Assembly: GCA_003240855.1 (NCBI GenBank)
Contig: QFNN01000062.1
Span: 1-16,786, forward strand
Length of the DNA: 16,786 bases
From: Sphingomonas sanxanigenens
Lineage (GTDB): Bacteria > Pseudomonadota > Alphaproteobacteria > Sphingomonadales > Sphingomonadaceae
Direction: 5' to 3'
Shown in pieces: positions 1 to 6,567 of the stretch; the stretch's first letter is position 1, and the number at the start of each line of letters is the position of its first letter. The notes beneath the pieces were generated by a model, which saw only the letters and a list, made by a program, of their open reading frames with translations, did not search any database and was not told where the DNA came from. The position numbers and the translations under genes are program-made.

Positions 1-152
1 GAAGAAGTAAGGTTGAGCCCGCCGGGTCCGCTCACTTCACATTCATCGCCGATCGCCTATATCGGGCGTGCCGGATTCGTCCGGAGATGGCGATGAACGA
101 TGCCGTGTAATAGATGCAGCGGACCCGGGGGCAGTACCCGGCGGCTCCACCA

Positions 153-178
153 AAAACCCCGGAAACGGGGCTTCTGAC
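153..178 (+). other. Intervening segment between acceptor and coding pieces of pre-tmRNA
   Basis: A 26-nt segment links the encoded ACCA (149-152) to the 5' end of the coding piece (179). It contains a perfect hairpin, CCCCG (157-161), GAAA tetraloop (162-165), CGGGG (166-170). In permuted tmRNAs this segment is removed by tRNA-type processing: RNase P forms the 5' end at about 179, and 3' trimming stops at the CCA. Those cut sites are inferred from the acceptor-stem pairing. Confidence 0.8.
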
Positions 179-262
179 GGGGCCGAACCAGGATCGACGT
201 GTGTTCAAAGACGGTGTTTTCGCCCGGGCTGAGTAACCCGTTAAAGGCTCAAAACGACAAGT

Positions 263-298
263 GCCAACGACAACGAGGCGCTCGCGATTGCTGCCTAA
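263..298 (+). other. tmRNA proteolysis-tag reading frame
   Basis: The frame starts at the resume codon GCC (263-265), encodes ANDNEALAIAA and ends at TAA (296-298). With the alanine carried on charged tmRNA, the added tag would be AANDNEALAIAA. The hydrophobic end LAIAA is the type of degron read by ClpXP, as in other bacterial tags that end in two alanines. The AANDN beginning is typical of alphaproteobacterial tags. There is no start codon or ribosome binding site, as expected for a tmRNA frame. Confidence 0.93.
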
Positions 299-347
299 CT
301 GAACCCCTCTTGGGACTAGGTTAGAAAGCTTTAGCGCGGTCCGGGCC

Positions 348-403
348 GCACCGGGCAACAGAAGCGGATTCCAGCGGTACGGGAGGCACCGGGCAACAGA
401 AGC
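348..403 (+). repeat. Direct repeat of an 18-bp motif at the 3' end of the tmRNA coding piece
   Basis: The 18-bp string GCACCGGGCAACAGAAGC occurs at 348-365 and again, identically, at 386-403, a period of 38 bp. In both copies ACCGGGCAACAGAA lies in the loop of a hairpin. The first has a short stem, CCGC 346-349 with GCGG 364-367. The second has a perfect 7-bp stem, GGGAGGC 381-387 with GCCTCCC 402-408. The stems differ while the loops are identical, which suggests the loop is conserved. Confidence 0.85.
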
Positions 404-480
404 CTCCCACTTTGCCGAACATTTCACTGTCCGTTCGGGAATGGCCCAGCCGCTTCTCCGCCAGGTCTTATGTTCAGGCG

Positions 481-502
481 CACGGGCTTTTTGCCCGTTT
501 TT
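481..502 (+). terminator. Intrinsic terminator downstream of ssrA
   Basis: ACGGGC (482-487) and GCCCGT (493-498) form a perfect 6-bp stem with a five-T loop, followed immediately by T residues to 502. It lies 73 bp after the last tmRNA hairpin and is in the correct orientation to end the ssrA primary transcript. Confidence 0.8.
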
Positions 503-1015
503 CAATCGCGACAGCCAAATCAACCTGCCGCGCGGCATGGCCGGAGACTTGGTTCATCCAGTCGATGCCCCGAAATGTTTCGCATATTCGTCGCATATTT
601 GGGGCGGTGGGTCATTTTGGGACTTGCTCCAAATCAGTTTCGCGACAAAATGTTTCCGTCCGATGGCGAAATCGATTCCGGTTGAGCCCTTCCGGTCGCA
701 AAGGGTCGGCGTCTCCTCCTACCCCTGGAGGCGCCGGCTTTTTCTGATAACGCTATCAATAATTTGTCCGGGCGGCTTGCCGGCGCGGCTGTTCCGCCCG
801 CGCGAATCACTGACGTCATGGCGTCAATCGTGCCTCAGACGGCTCATGCTGATTCGCGGCTCGACCGCATGGCCCGGCCGTTCGCGGAAGCGGACGACGG
901 CTGCGTTGCCGGTCCAAACCTGAAGATTGATCCTGCCGCAGCCGCGCGCCTGCTGCGCCGCCTTGGCATGGCGGACCAGCGCCGCGCCGACCCCGCCGCG
1001 ATCAAGACGCCGGAA
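503..1015. other. Intergenic region without a convincing protein gene
   Basis: This stretch separates the ssrA terminator from the pnp terminator. Positions 571-660 are clearly more AT-rich than the surroundings and carry a 9-bp direct repeat (TCGCATATT at 580-588 and 591-599). A strong + strand terminator lies at 705-743. The short open frames here either read through terminators or lack a ribosome binding site and family similarity. A small RNA ending at 743 is possible but unproven. Confidence 0.6.
705..743 (+). terminator. Strong intrinsic terminator, possibly of a small RNA
   Basis: GTCGGCGTCTCC (705-716) pairs with GGAGGCGCCGGC (727-738) as a continuous 12-bp stem with two G-U pairs. 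The loop is 10 nt and five T residues follow (739-743). Because ssrA already has its own terminator at 481-502, this one implies either a second transcript starting between about 500 and 690 or a backup ssrA terminator. Confidence 0.75.
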
Positions 1016-1044
1016 ACGAAAAAGGGGGCCGCGAGGCCCCCTTT
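1016..1044 (-). terminator. Intrinsic terminator of pnp and the translation cluster
   Basis: A perfect 10-bp inverted repeat, AAAGGGGGCC (1021-1030) with GGCCCCCTTT (1035-1044), encloses the + strand loop GCGA. On the minus strand the stem runs into TTTTT (the last three stem bases plus 1020-1019). It begins 28 bp past the pnp stop codon. On the + strand the T run is only three bases, so it mainly terminates minus-strand transcription. Confidence 0.85.
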
Positions 1045-1072
1045 CCCGTTTCAGCGCTGACGCCGGGACGAT

Positions 1073-3394
1073 TTAGTCGTCGTCGCGGGTCAGGAAGGCC
1101 GGAGCGAAATCGGGCGCGGGGCCGTCGTCACGCTCGGCGCGTTCGCCACGCTCGCGGCGGGGGCCGCGATCGCCGCCACGGTCGCCACGATCACGGCGGG
1201 GGCCGCGATCGCCACGGTCGCCGCCGTCACGACGCGGACCGCGATCGCCGCGCGGACCACGATCCTCGCGCGGTTCGCGCGGGGGGCGGGTGTCGGGCAG
1301 TTCCTCGCCGGTTTCCTGGTCGACGACGCGCATCGACAGGCGGACCTTGCCGCGGTTGTCGATCTCGAGGACCTTGACCTTCACGTCCTGGCCTTCGGAC
1401 ACGACGTCGGTCGGCTTCTCGACGCGCTCATTCTTCATTTCGGAAACGTGGACGAGGCCGTCCTTGCCGCCCATGAAGTTCACGAAGGCGCCGAAATCGA
1501 CGATGTTGACGACCTTGCCGCTGTAGATCTTGCCGACCTCGGGCTCCTCGACGATGCCGAGGATCCACTTCTTGGCGGCTTCGATCTGCGAAATGTCCGA
1601 CGAGCTGATCTTGATCACGCCTTCGTCGTCGATGTCGACCTTGGCGCCGGTTTCCGCGACGATCTCGCGGATCACCTTGCCGCCGGTGCCGATGACTTCG
1701 CGGATCTTCGACTTGTCGATGGTGATCGTCTCGATACGCGGCGCGTGAGCCGAAAGCTCCTCGCGGGTGTGGTCGAGCGCCTTGGCCATCTCGCCGAGGA
1801 TGTGAGCGCGGCCCTCATGCGCCTGCGCGAGCGCCTGCTTCATGATCTCTTCGGTGATGCCCGCGATCTTGATGTCCATCTGAAGGCTGGTGATGCCCTC
1901 GCTGGTGCCGGCGACCTTGAAGTCCATGTCGCCGAGATGGTCCTCGTCGCCGAGGATGTCGGAGATCACGGCGAACTCCTTGCCCTCGAGGATCAGGCCC
2001 ATCGCGATGCCCGACACGGGGCGCTTCAGCGGCACGCCCGCATCCATCATCGACAGCGAACCGCCGCAGACGGTGGCCATCGACGACGAGCCGTTCGACT
2101 CAGTGATGTCCGACAGGACGCGGATCGTGTAGGGGAACTCTTCCTTCGTCGGCAGCACCGGGTGCAGCGCGCGCCAGGCGAGCTTGCCATGACCGACTTC
2201 GCGACGACCCGGCGCGCCGAAGCGGCCCACTTCGCCGACCGAATAGGGCGGGAAGTTATAGTGCAGCATGAAATGCTGGTAGGTTAGGCCATTGAGGCCG
2301 TCGATCATCTGCTCGGCGTCCTTGGTGCCAAGCGTGGTGGTGCAGATCGACTGCGTCTCGCCGCGCGTGAACAGCGCCGAGCCGTGCGTGCGCGGCAGGA
2401 AGCCGACGACAGCCTCGATCGGGCGGATCTGCGTGGTGGTGCGGCCGTCGATGCGCTGGCCGTCCTTGAGGATGGCGGTGCGGACGATCTCGGCCTCAAG
2501 CTTCTTGACGAGCTTGATCGCGGCCATCTGGTCCTGCGGGGTCTCGTCGGCGAAGGCGGCCTTCGCCTTGGCGCGCGCTTCGTTGAGCGCGTTCGAGCGG
2601 GCGGACTTGTCGGTCAGCTTGTAGGCTGCCGCGATGTCCTTGCCGACGAGGTCCTTGAGCTTCGCCTTGGCGGCCGAGAGATCGGCCTGCGGCGCCATGT
2701 CCCACGGCTCCTTGGCGGCCTGCTCGGCCAGCTTGATGATCGCGTCGATCACCGTCGCCGAATGCTTGTGCGCGAACATGACGGCGCCGAGCATGACCTC
2801 TTCCGAAAGCTCCTTGGCTTCGGATTCGACCATCATCACCGCGTCCTGCGTGGCGGCGACGACGAGGTCGAGATCGCCGGCGGCGACCTGTTCGTCGGTC
2901 GGGTTCAGCACATAGTCGCCGTCGACATAGCCGACGCGCGCGGCGCCGATCGGGCCGAGGAACGGCACGCCCGAGAGCGTGAGCGCGGCCGAGGCCGCGA
3001 CCATCGCGAGGATGTCGGGCTCGTTCTCGCCGTCATAGCTCATCACCTGGGCGATGACGTTGATCTCGTTGTAGAAGCCTTCAGGGAAAAGCGGGCGGAT
3101 CGGGCGATCGATGAGGCGCGAGACCAGAGTCTCCTTCTCCGTCGCGCCGCGCTCACGCTTGAAGAAGCCGCCCGGGATGCGCCCTGCGGCCGAATATTTT
3201 TCCTGATAGTGGACGGTCAGCGGGAAGAAGTCCTGGCCTTCCTTCACCGACTTGGCGGCGGTCACCGCGCAGAGAACCACGGTTTCGCCAAGCGTCGCGA
3301 GAACCGCGCCGTCGGCCTGGCGGGCAACGCGGCCCGTTTCGAGCGTGAGGGTCTTGCCGCCCCACTCGATCTCAACTTTCTTCATGTTGAACAT
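1073..3394 (-). CDS. pnp: Polyribonucleotide nucleotidyltransferase (PNPase)
   Basis: PNPase is a phosphorolytic 3'-5' exoribonuclease that works in mRNA decay and is often part of the degradosome. The 773-residue protein has RNase PH domain 1 (about 1-225), an all-helical linker (about 235-310), the catalytic RNase PH domain 2 (about 315-545), a KH domain (about 555-615, GTGG loop at 569-572) and an S1 domain (about 620-692). The active-site motif GDEDHLGDMDFKVAG is intact, and D485, D491 and K493 match E. coli D486, D492 and K494. After the S1 domain is a disordered Arg/Gly/Asp-rich tail (about 703-757), followed by an acidic end. This tail makes the protein longer than E. coli PNPase. The ATG at 3394 has GAAGGAA just upstream, and the alternative Met4 is too far from it. 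The gene lies downstream of rpsO, as in many bacteria. Confidence 0.98.
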   Translation of the reverse strand: MFNMKKVEIEWGGKTLTLETGRVARQADGAVLATLGETVVLCAVTAAKSVKEGQDFFPLTVHYQEKYSAAGRIPGGFFKRERGATEKETLVSRLIDRPIRPLFPEGFYNEINVIAQVMSYDGENEPDILAMVAASAALTLSGVPFLGPIGAARVGYVDGDYVLNPTDEQVAAGDLDLVVAATQDAVMMVESEAKELSEEVMLGAVMFAHKHSATVIDAIIKLAEQAAKEPWDMAPQADLSAAKAKLKDLVGKDIAAAYKLTDKSARSNALNEARAKAKAAFADETPQDQMAAIKLVKKLEAEIVRTAILKDGQRIDGRTTTQIRPIEAVVGFLPRTHGSALFTRGETQSICTTTLGTKDAEQMIDGLNGLTYQHFMLHYNFPPYSVGEVGRFGAPGRREVGHGKLAWRALHPVLPTKEEFPYTIRVLSDITESNGSSSMATVCGGSLSMMDAGVPLKRPVSGIAMGLILEGKEFAVISDILGDEDHLGDMDFKVAGTSEGITSLQMDIKIAGITEEIMKQALAQAHEGRAHILGEMAKALDHTREELSAHAPRIETITIDKSKIREVIGTGGKVIREIVAETGAKVDIDDEGVIKISSSDISQIEAAKKWILGIVEEPEVGKIYSGKVVNIVDFGAFVNFMGGKDGLVHVSEMKNERVEKPTDVVSEGQDVKVKVLEIDNRGKVRLSMRVVDQETGEELPDTRPPREPREDRGPRGDRGPRRDGGDRGDRGPRRDRGDRGGDRGPRRERGERAERDDGPAPDFAPAFLTRDDD

Positions 3395-3440
3395 TTGGTT
3401 TCCTTCGTCCGGCGACCCTATGCCGCCGGGGCCTGTTTGA

Positions 3441-3460
3441 GAGCCCGTCTGAATGGGCTC
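3441..3460 (-). promoter_or_regulatory. Stem-loop in the pnp leader
   Basis: In the 150-bp rpsO-pnp gap, GAGCCC (3441-3446) and GGGCTC (3455-3460) form a perfect 6-bp stem with an 8-nt loop, 47 bp before the pnp ATG. In E. coli the pnp leader contains an RNase III-cut stem that mediates PNPase autoregulation. The position here is similar, but the sequence shows only the hairpin, and a matching role is inferred. I see no clear pnp promoter in the gap. Confidence 0.45.
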
Positions 3461-3512
3461 GGGGGCAGTCCGCCCCGCCGGCGCCCGCGCCGGATTGCGC
3501 GGATGCCGGATA

Positions 3513-3540
3513 TGAAACGGCCCCCGTGGCGGGGGCCGTT
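3513..3540 (-). terminator. Weak intrinsic terminator or processing hairpin after rpsO
   Basis: AACGGCCCCCG (3516-3526) and CGGGGGCCGTT (3530-3540) form a perfect 11-bp stem starting 5 bp after the rpsO stop codon. On the minus strand only three T residues follow the stem (GTTTCATA), so partial readthrough into pnp is likely. This resembles the partial terminator between rpsO and pnp in E. coli. Confidence 0.65.
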
Positions 3541-3544
3541 GGAC

Positions 3545-3814
3545 TTAGCGGCGAAGGCCCAGCTTCGCGATAAGTGCGGTGTAGCGATCGCCGTCCTTCT
3601 TGCGGAGATAATCCAGAAGGCTGCGACGCTTGTTGACCAGCATCAGCAGGCCGCGACGCGAGTGATTGTCCTTCGCGTGGCTCTTGAAGTGCTCGGTCAG
3701 GTTGACGATGCGCTCGGTGAGGATCGCGACCTGGACCTCGGGCGAACCGGTGTCGCCGTCGATGCGGGCATGTTCCTTGATCAGCGCTTCCTTGCGCTCG
3801 GCAGTGATCGACAT
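3545..3814 (-). CDS. rpsO: 30S ribosomal protein S15
   Basis: S15 is a primary 16S rRNA-binding protein that nucleates the platform of the small subunit. The 89-residue length equals that of the usual bacterial S15. Family signatures are the N-terminal IDGDTGSPEVQVAILTERI segment, the HFKSHAKDNHSRRGLL region that contacts the rRNA three-way junction, and the basic RRSLLDYLRKKDGDRY stretch. The ATG at 3814 has AAAGGA a few bases upstream. It starts 14 bp after the truB stop codon and is followed by a hairpin and pnp. The truB-rpsO-pnp order is common in bacteria. Confidence 0.98.
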   Translation of the reverse strand: MSITAERKEALIKEHARIDGDTGSPEVQVAILTERIVNLTEHFKSHAKDNHSRRGLLMLVNKRRSLLDYLRKKDGDRYTALIAKLGLRR

Positions 3815-3828
3815 CGTGGTCCTTTCAT

Positions 3829-4725
3829 CTAGAGGTTGAAGCCGCGCACCACCCGGACTTCAGGTCCGGTGGCTTCCACCAATGCGACGGGGGTTTCGCC
3901 CAGCATCGCGAAGTGAAGGCCTTGGGTGTCGACAATCCCGACCAAGACCCGCCCCTGACGGAGCAGCCCTGCCTGATCGGGGGTGAGGGATAGAGCCGGG
4001 ATGTCGTCCAGCCCCGCCCTCAACGGCAGGCAAACGTCTTTAAGGGCGCGCCCATGCCCCAGTTGCTCCAGCTTGTCCAGCGAAATTGCGGATTCGAGCG
4101 TGAACGGACCCGCCTTCACGCGCCTGAGCATCGCCACATGCCCGACCGTTCCGAGCGCCCGCGCAATGTCGCGCGCGAGGCTGCGGATGTAGGTGCCTTT
4201 GGAGACATGAGCGGTGAAGGTGACGCTTTCAAGCGCGCCGGACGCGGGTGTCGCGGGATCGATGGTAAGCGCATGGATCGTCACCGCGCGCGAGGCGAGC
4301 TGCACGGCTTCGCCGGCGCGGGCAAGGTCGTAGGCGCGTTCGCCGTCGACCTTCAGCGCCGAATAGGCGGGGGGCGTCTGATCGATCGGGCCGGTGAAGC
4401 GGGGGAGGACGGCCTCGACGTCCGCGCGGGTGGGGCGATGATCCGACGTCGCGATCGCCTTGCCTTCGAGGTCGAGCGTGTCGGTTTCGACGCCGAAGGC
4501 GATGGTGAAGTCATAGACCTTGTCGCTGTCGAGCATTCGCCCGGCGAGCTTGGTCGCCTCGCCCACCGCGATGGGCAGCACGCCCGACGCCAGCGGATCG
4601 AGCGTGCCGCCATGGCCGACCTTCGCCTTGGGATAGCCGCCCGCGCGCAGCGCGCGCTTTACCGCCGAGACGATCTGGGTCGATCCCGGACCCACGGGCT
4701 TGTCGATGATCAGCCAGCCGTTCAT
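3829..4725 (-). CDS. truB: tRNA pseudouridine(55) synthase
   Basis: TruB isomerises U55 of the tRNA T-loop to pseudouridine and also acts as a tRNA folding chaperone. The 298-residue protein starts with the typical GWLIIDKPVGPGS. The catalytic motif GHGGTLDPLASGVL is at about 37-50 with aspartate D43. The conserved DQTPPAYSALKVDGERAY segment is at 115-132, and KGTYIRSLARDI at 176-187. The C-terminal part, from about 240, is the family's PUA-like extension. No strong Shine-Dalgarno precedes the ATG at 4725. Instead a short GCCCC/GGGGC hairpin (4729-4742) sits directly upstream and could limit initiation. An 83-bp gap and a long stem-loop separate it from the GDPD gene. rpsO follows 14 bp downstream. 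Confidence 0.97.
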   Translation of the reverse strand: MNGWLIIDKPVGPGSTQIVSAVKRALRAGGYPKAKVGHGGTLDPLASGVLPIAVGEATKLAGRMLDSDKVYDFTIAFGVETDTLDLEGKAIATSDHRPTRADVEAVLPRFTGPIDQTPPAYSALKVDGERAYDLARAGEAVQLASRAVTIHALTIDPATPASGALESVTFTAHVSKGTYIRSLARDIARALGTVGHVAMLRRVKAGPFTLESAISLDKLEQLGHGRALKDVCLPLRAGLDDIPALSLTPDQAGLLRQGRVLVGIVDTQGLHFAMLGETPVALVEATGPEVRVVRGFNL

Positions 4726-4771
4726 CGCGCCCCGATAGGGGCAATGCGATCACTTGTCCGCAACCTTCTGC

Positions 4772-4818
4772 GCGGCGCTGACGCCCGCCCGAAATATCCG
4801 GGCGCGCGTCAGCGCCGC
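4772..4818 (-). repeat. Long inverted repeat (stem-loop) over the GDPD stop codon
   Basis: GCGGCGCTGACGC (4772-4784) and GCGTCAGCGCCGC (4806-4818) are perfect 13-bp complements. After one mismatch, six more pairs follow (4786-4791 with 4799-4804), leaving a 7-nt loop. The arms include the GDPD stop codon (4809-4811) and its last two codons. No T run follows on either strand, so it is not a classic intrinsic terminator. It could stabilise the upstream mRNA, slow RNA polymerase or be an RNase III site. These roles are inferred. Confidence 0.8.
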
Positions 4819-5960
4819 GAAGAGGCTGGCGCGAAAGCGTCGACCGCCGCGCGGGCGCGATCCGGGGCGTCGGCGAAGATCGCGTCGACGCCGGCCTTGA
4901 GGAAGGCGGCGAACTCGGCGGCGTCGTCGCCATAGGCGCGCAGGTCGTCGCCCTTGCGCAGATTGAGCGGCAGGAAATAATTTTCGGGCCGGAAGGTGTA
5001 TGGCGTGACCAGCAGGCCCGCCGCATGGGCGTCTGCGACGAGCGTCGTGGGAGCGAGGAGATTGCCCGCCGCGTCGCGCGGGATGATCCAGCCCTTCTCC
5101 GGCCCGATCGCGTCGGCATGGGCGCGAAGCTGCTTCAGCCCGGCCGGGGTCATCAGATCGGCATAGGTGCGCTTGTCGCCGGCGATGACGAAATCCTGCG
5201 GCCGCGCTGTCGGCGCTTCGACGAGCTGGACCAGCCGCGCCTTCGTCATCGACCGCAATTTGACGAGGTTGGCGACCTCGAACGACTGGATGAACACCGG
5301 CGCGTCGGCGCTGTCATAGCCATTGGCCTTGAGCGCCTTGACCAGCGGTTCCTCGAGCGCGAGGCCGATCGACTGGAAATAGCTGGGATGCTTGGTTTCG
5401 GGGATGATGCCGATACGCCGCCCGGTTTCCGTATCGCGCTTCTTCACCAGATCGATCATTTCCTGGAACGTCGGCACCTCGAAGCGGCCGTCATAGCCGG
5501 CATTGGCGGGGCGGAGCTGGGGCAAACGCTCCTTCGCGCGCAGCGTCTTGAGTTCGGCGAGCGTGAAATCCTCGACGAACCAGCCGGTCAGCGACACGCC
5601 GTCGATGACCTTGGTCGTCTTGCGCGCCGCGAATTCGGGATGGCTGGCGACATCGGTGGTGTCGCCGCCCACGATCGCCGAACTGTCGCCGCCGATATAG
5701 TTTTCGTGCCGGCAGACGAGCACGCCGTCCTTCGTGGAGACCAGATCGGGCTCGACGAAATCGGCACCCATCGCGATCGCCAGATCATAGGAGGCGAGCG
5801 TATGTTCGGGCCGGTAGGCCGATGCGCCCCGGTGGCCGAAAACGAACGGCGCGTGCGCCCCCTGCGGCGGATTGTGCGGCGGCGGGGCGGCGGCCTCTGC
5901 GGTGGCGATGGTCATGGCGCTGAATAGCAGCAGGGCGGCGGCGCGGAAAAGCGGGATCAT
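4809..5960 (-). CDS. Periplasmic glycerophosphodiester phosphodiesterase (GlpQ-like)
   Basis: The GDPD family hydrolyses glycerophosphodiesters to glycerol-3-phosphate and an alcohol. From the ATG at 5960 the protein has 383 residues. The start MIPLFRAAALLLFSAM is a signal peptide with a likely cleavage site after AEA (about residue 23), so the enzyme should be periplasmic. The catalytic TIM-barrel entry FGHRGASAYRPEHT contains H43, R44 and E52. E70 and D72 follow in VEPDL, H85 in CRHE, and E188 in PETKHP, all in the GlpQ pattern of metal ligands and catalytic histidines. The frame stays open to 6029, but the ATG at 5960 is preferred: AAGGGG stands just before it, and it places the hydrophobic segment at the N-terminus. 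It begins 28 bp after the GNAT gene. A phospholipid or glycerol role is unrelated to the translation genes around it. Confidence 0.92.
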   Translation of the reverse strand: MIPLFRAAALLLFSAMTIATAEAAAPPPHNPPQGAHAPFVFGHRGASAYRPEHTLASYDLAIAMGADFVEPDLVSTKDGVLVCRHENYIGGDSSAIVGGDTTDVASHPEFAARKTTKVIDGVSLTGWFVEDFTLAELKTLRAKERLPQLRPANAGYDGRFEVPTFQEMIDLVKKRDTETGRRIGIIPETKHPSYFQSIGLALEEPLVKALKANGYDSADAPVFIQSFEVANLVKLRSMTKARLVQLVEAPTARPQDFVIAGDKRTYADLMTPAGLKQLRAHADAIGPEKGWIIPRDAAGNLLAPTTLVADAHAAGLLVTPYTFRPENYFLPLNLRKGDDLRAYGDDAAEFAAFLKAGVDAIFADAPDRARAAVDAFAPASSRR

Positions 5961-5988
5961 GCCGCCCCTTAACCCGCGATCCATGACA

Positions 5989-6567
5989 TCAGCGTGACGC
6001 CGCGGCCTCCCCGGCGCGTTCTTCGGCAAGCTTCGCCATCCATTCGTCCCTGAGGATCGAGAAGATCACCGTGTCGCGGACATAGCCCGTCCAGGTCACG
6101 CGTTCCTGCCGCAGCAGCCCTTCGCGCACGCCGCCGATCTTCTCCATCGCCGCCTGGCTGCGCTCGTTGCGCTGGTCGACGCGGAACTCGACCCGGCGAT
6201 AGCCGCTGGCGAAGGCATGGCCGATCATCAGCCGCTTCATCTTGTCGTTGAGGCCGGTGCCGCGCTGCCTGGGGACGATATAGGTCATGCCGACCTGGAC
6301 CACGCCCTGCTGATGATCGGGATCGATATAGGAAGTCATCCCGACGACGCGGCCGTCGATCGTGACGGCATAGGGACGGTAGCGGGCATCGTTGACCAGC
6401 TTCGTGAAACTCTTGTCGAAATTGAGCGGATCGAAGGAGATACTGTAAATCCCCCAGATGTCGCGATCCTCGGCGCAGGCGGCGGCCAGCGCGCTGCGAT
6501 GATGCTCGCCGAGCAGCGCCATCAGCACATGCCCGTCGACCAGCGGCGTCCATAAGGGATCGCTCAT
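5989..6567 (-). CDS. GNAT family N-acetyltransferase (RimJ/RimL-like)
   Basis: The protein should transfer an acetyl group from acetyl-CoA to an unknown amine. In the RimJ/RimL-like branch, substrates include protein N-termini and small molecules. The 192-residue sequence has the acetyl-CoA loop at about 100-105 (R100, then QRGTG), preceded by the strand QVGMTYIVP. The family segment RVEFRVDQRNERSQAAMEKIG (three-part, residues 125-145) follows, and a Gly/Tyr-Val-Arg-Asp strand (GYVRDTVIFSIL) closes the fold. No substrate can be read from the sequence. The start is the ATG at 6567, which overlaps the tdk stop as ATGA (6564-6567) and implies translational coupling. The frame extends upstream to 6711, but that extension lies inside tdk and is low-complexity. 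Confidence 0.88.
   Translation of the reverse strand: MSDPLWTPLVDGHVLMALLGEHHRSALAAACAEDRDIWGIYSISFDPLNFDKSFTKLVNDARYRPYAVTIDGRVVGMTSYIDPDHQQGVVQVGMTYIVPRQRGTGLNDKMKRLMIGHAFASGYRRVEFRVDQRNERSQAAMEKIGGVREGLLRQERVTWTGYVRDTVIFSILRDEWMAKLAEERAGEAAASR

Larger units (their letters stand above)
22..408 (+). ncRNA. ssrA: tmRNA, circularly permuted two-piece form
   Basis: tmRNA frees ribosomes stalled on mRNA without a stop codon and tags the nascent chain for proteolysis. The acceptor piece comes first. Its T-arm stem is 125-129/137-141, and its acceptor 3' strand CGGCTCC (142-148) is followed by an encoded ACCA (149-152). After a short intervening hairpin, the coding piece begins at 179 with GGGGCCG (179-185), which pairs with 142-148 over seven base pairs including one G-U. 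The tag frame is at 263-298, and its stop codon lies in a helix (CTAAC 295-299 with GTTAG 320-324). The acceptor region also has helices 24-32/118-126 and 42-50/89-97 and a TTCG-loop hairpin at 71-84. This piece order is the alphaproteobacterial permuted arrangement. Both outer ends are estimates: the left comes from the 24-32 helix and the right from the last hairpin, 381-408. The T-loop GGCAGTA differs from the usual TTCRANY. Confidence 0.93.

Noticed and set aside
2..10. AAG AAG TAA at the left edge, possibly the last codons of an upstream gene such as smpB
   Set aside because: Only three codons are visible, so neither frame nor gene can be established.
818..1060. Small + strand open frame (from ATG 818, or TTG 764) convergent with pnp
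   Set aside because: It has no Shine-Dalgarno, lower third-position GC than the real genes, no recognised family, and its last codons read through the pnp terminator hairpin. A real small gene is not fully excluded.
1140..1290. Repeated GCGATCGC-rich DNA that at first sight looks like an array
   Set aside because: The units are irregular and explained by repeated Gly-Asp-Arg-Gly codons in the PNPase tail. There are no spacers, so this is not a CRISPR array.
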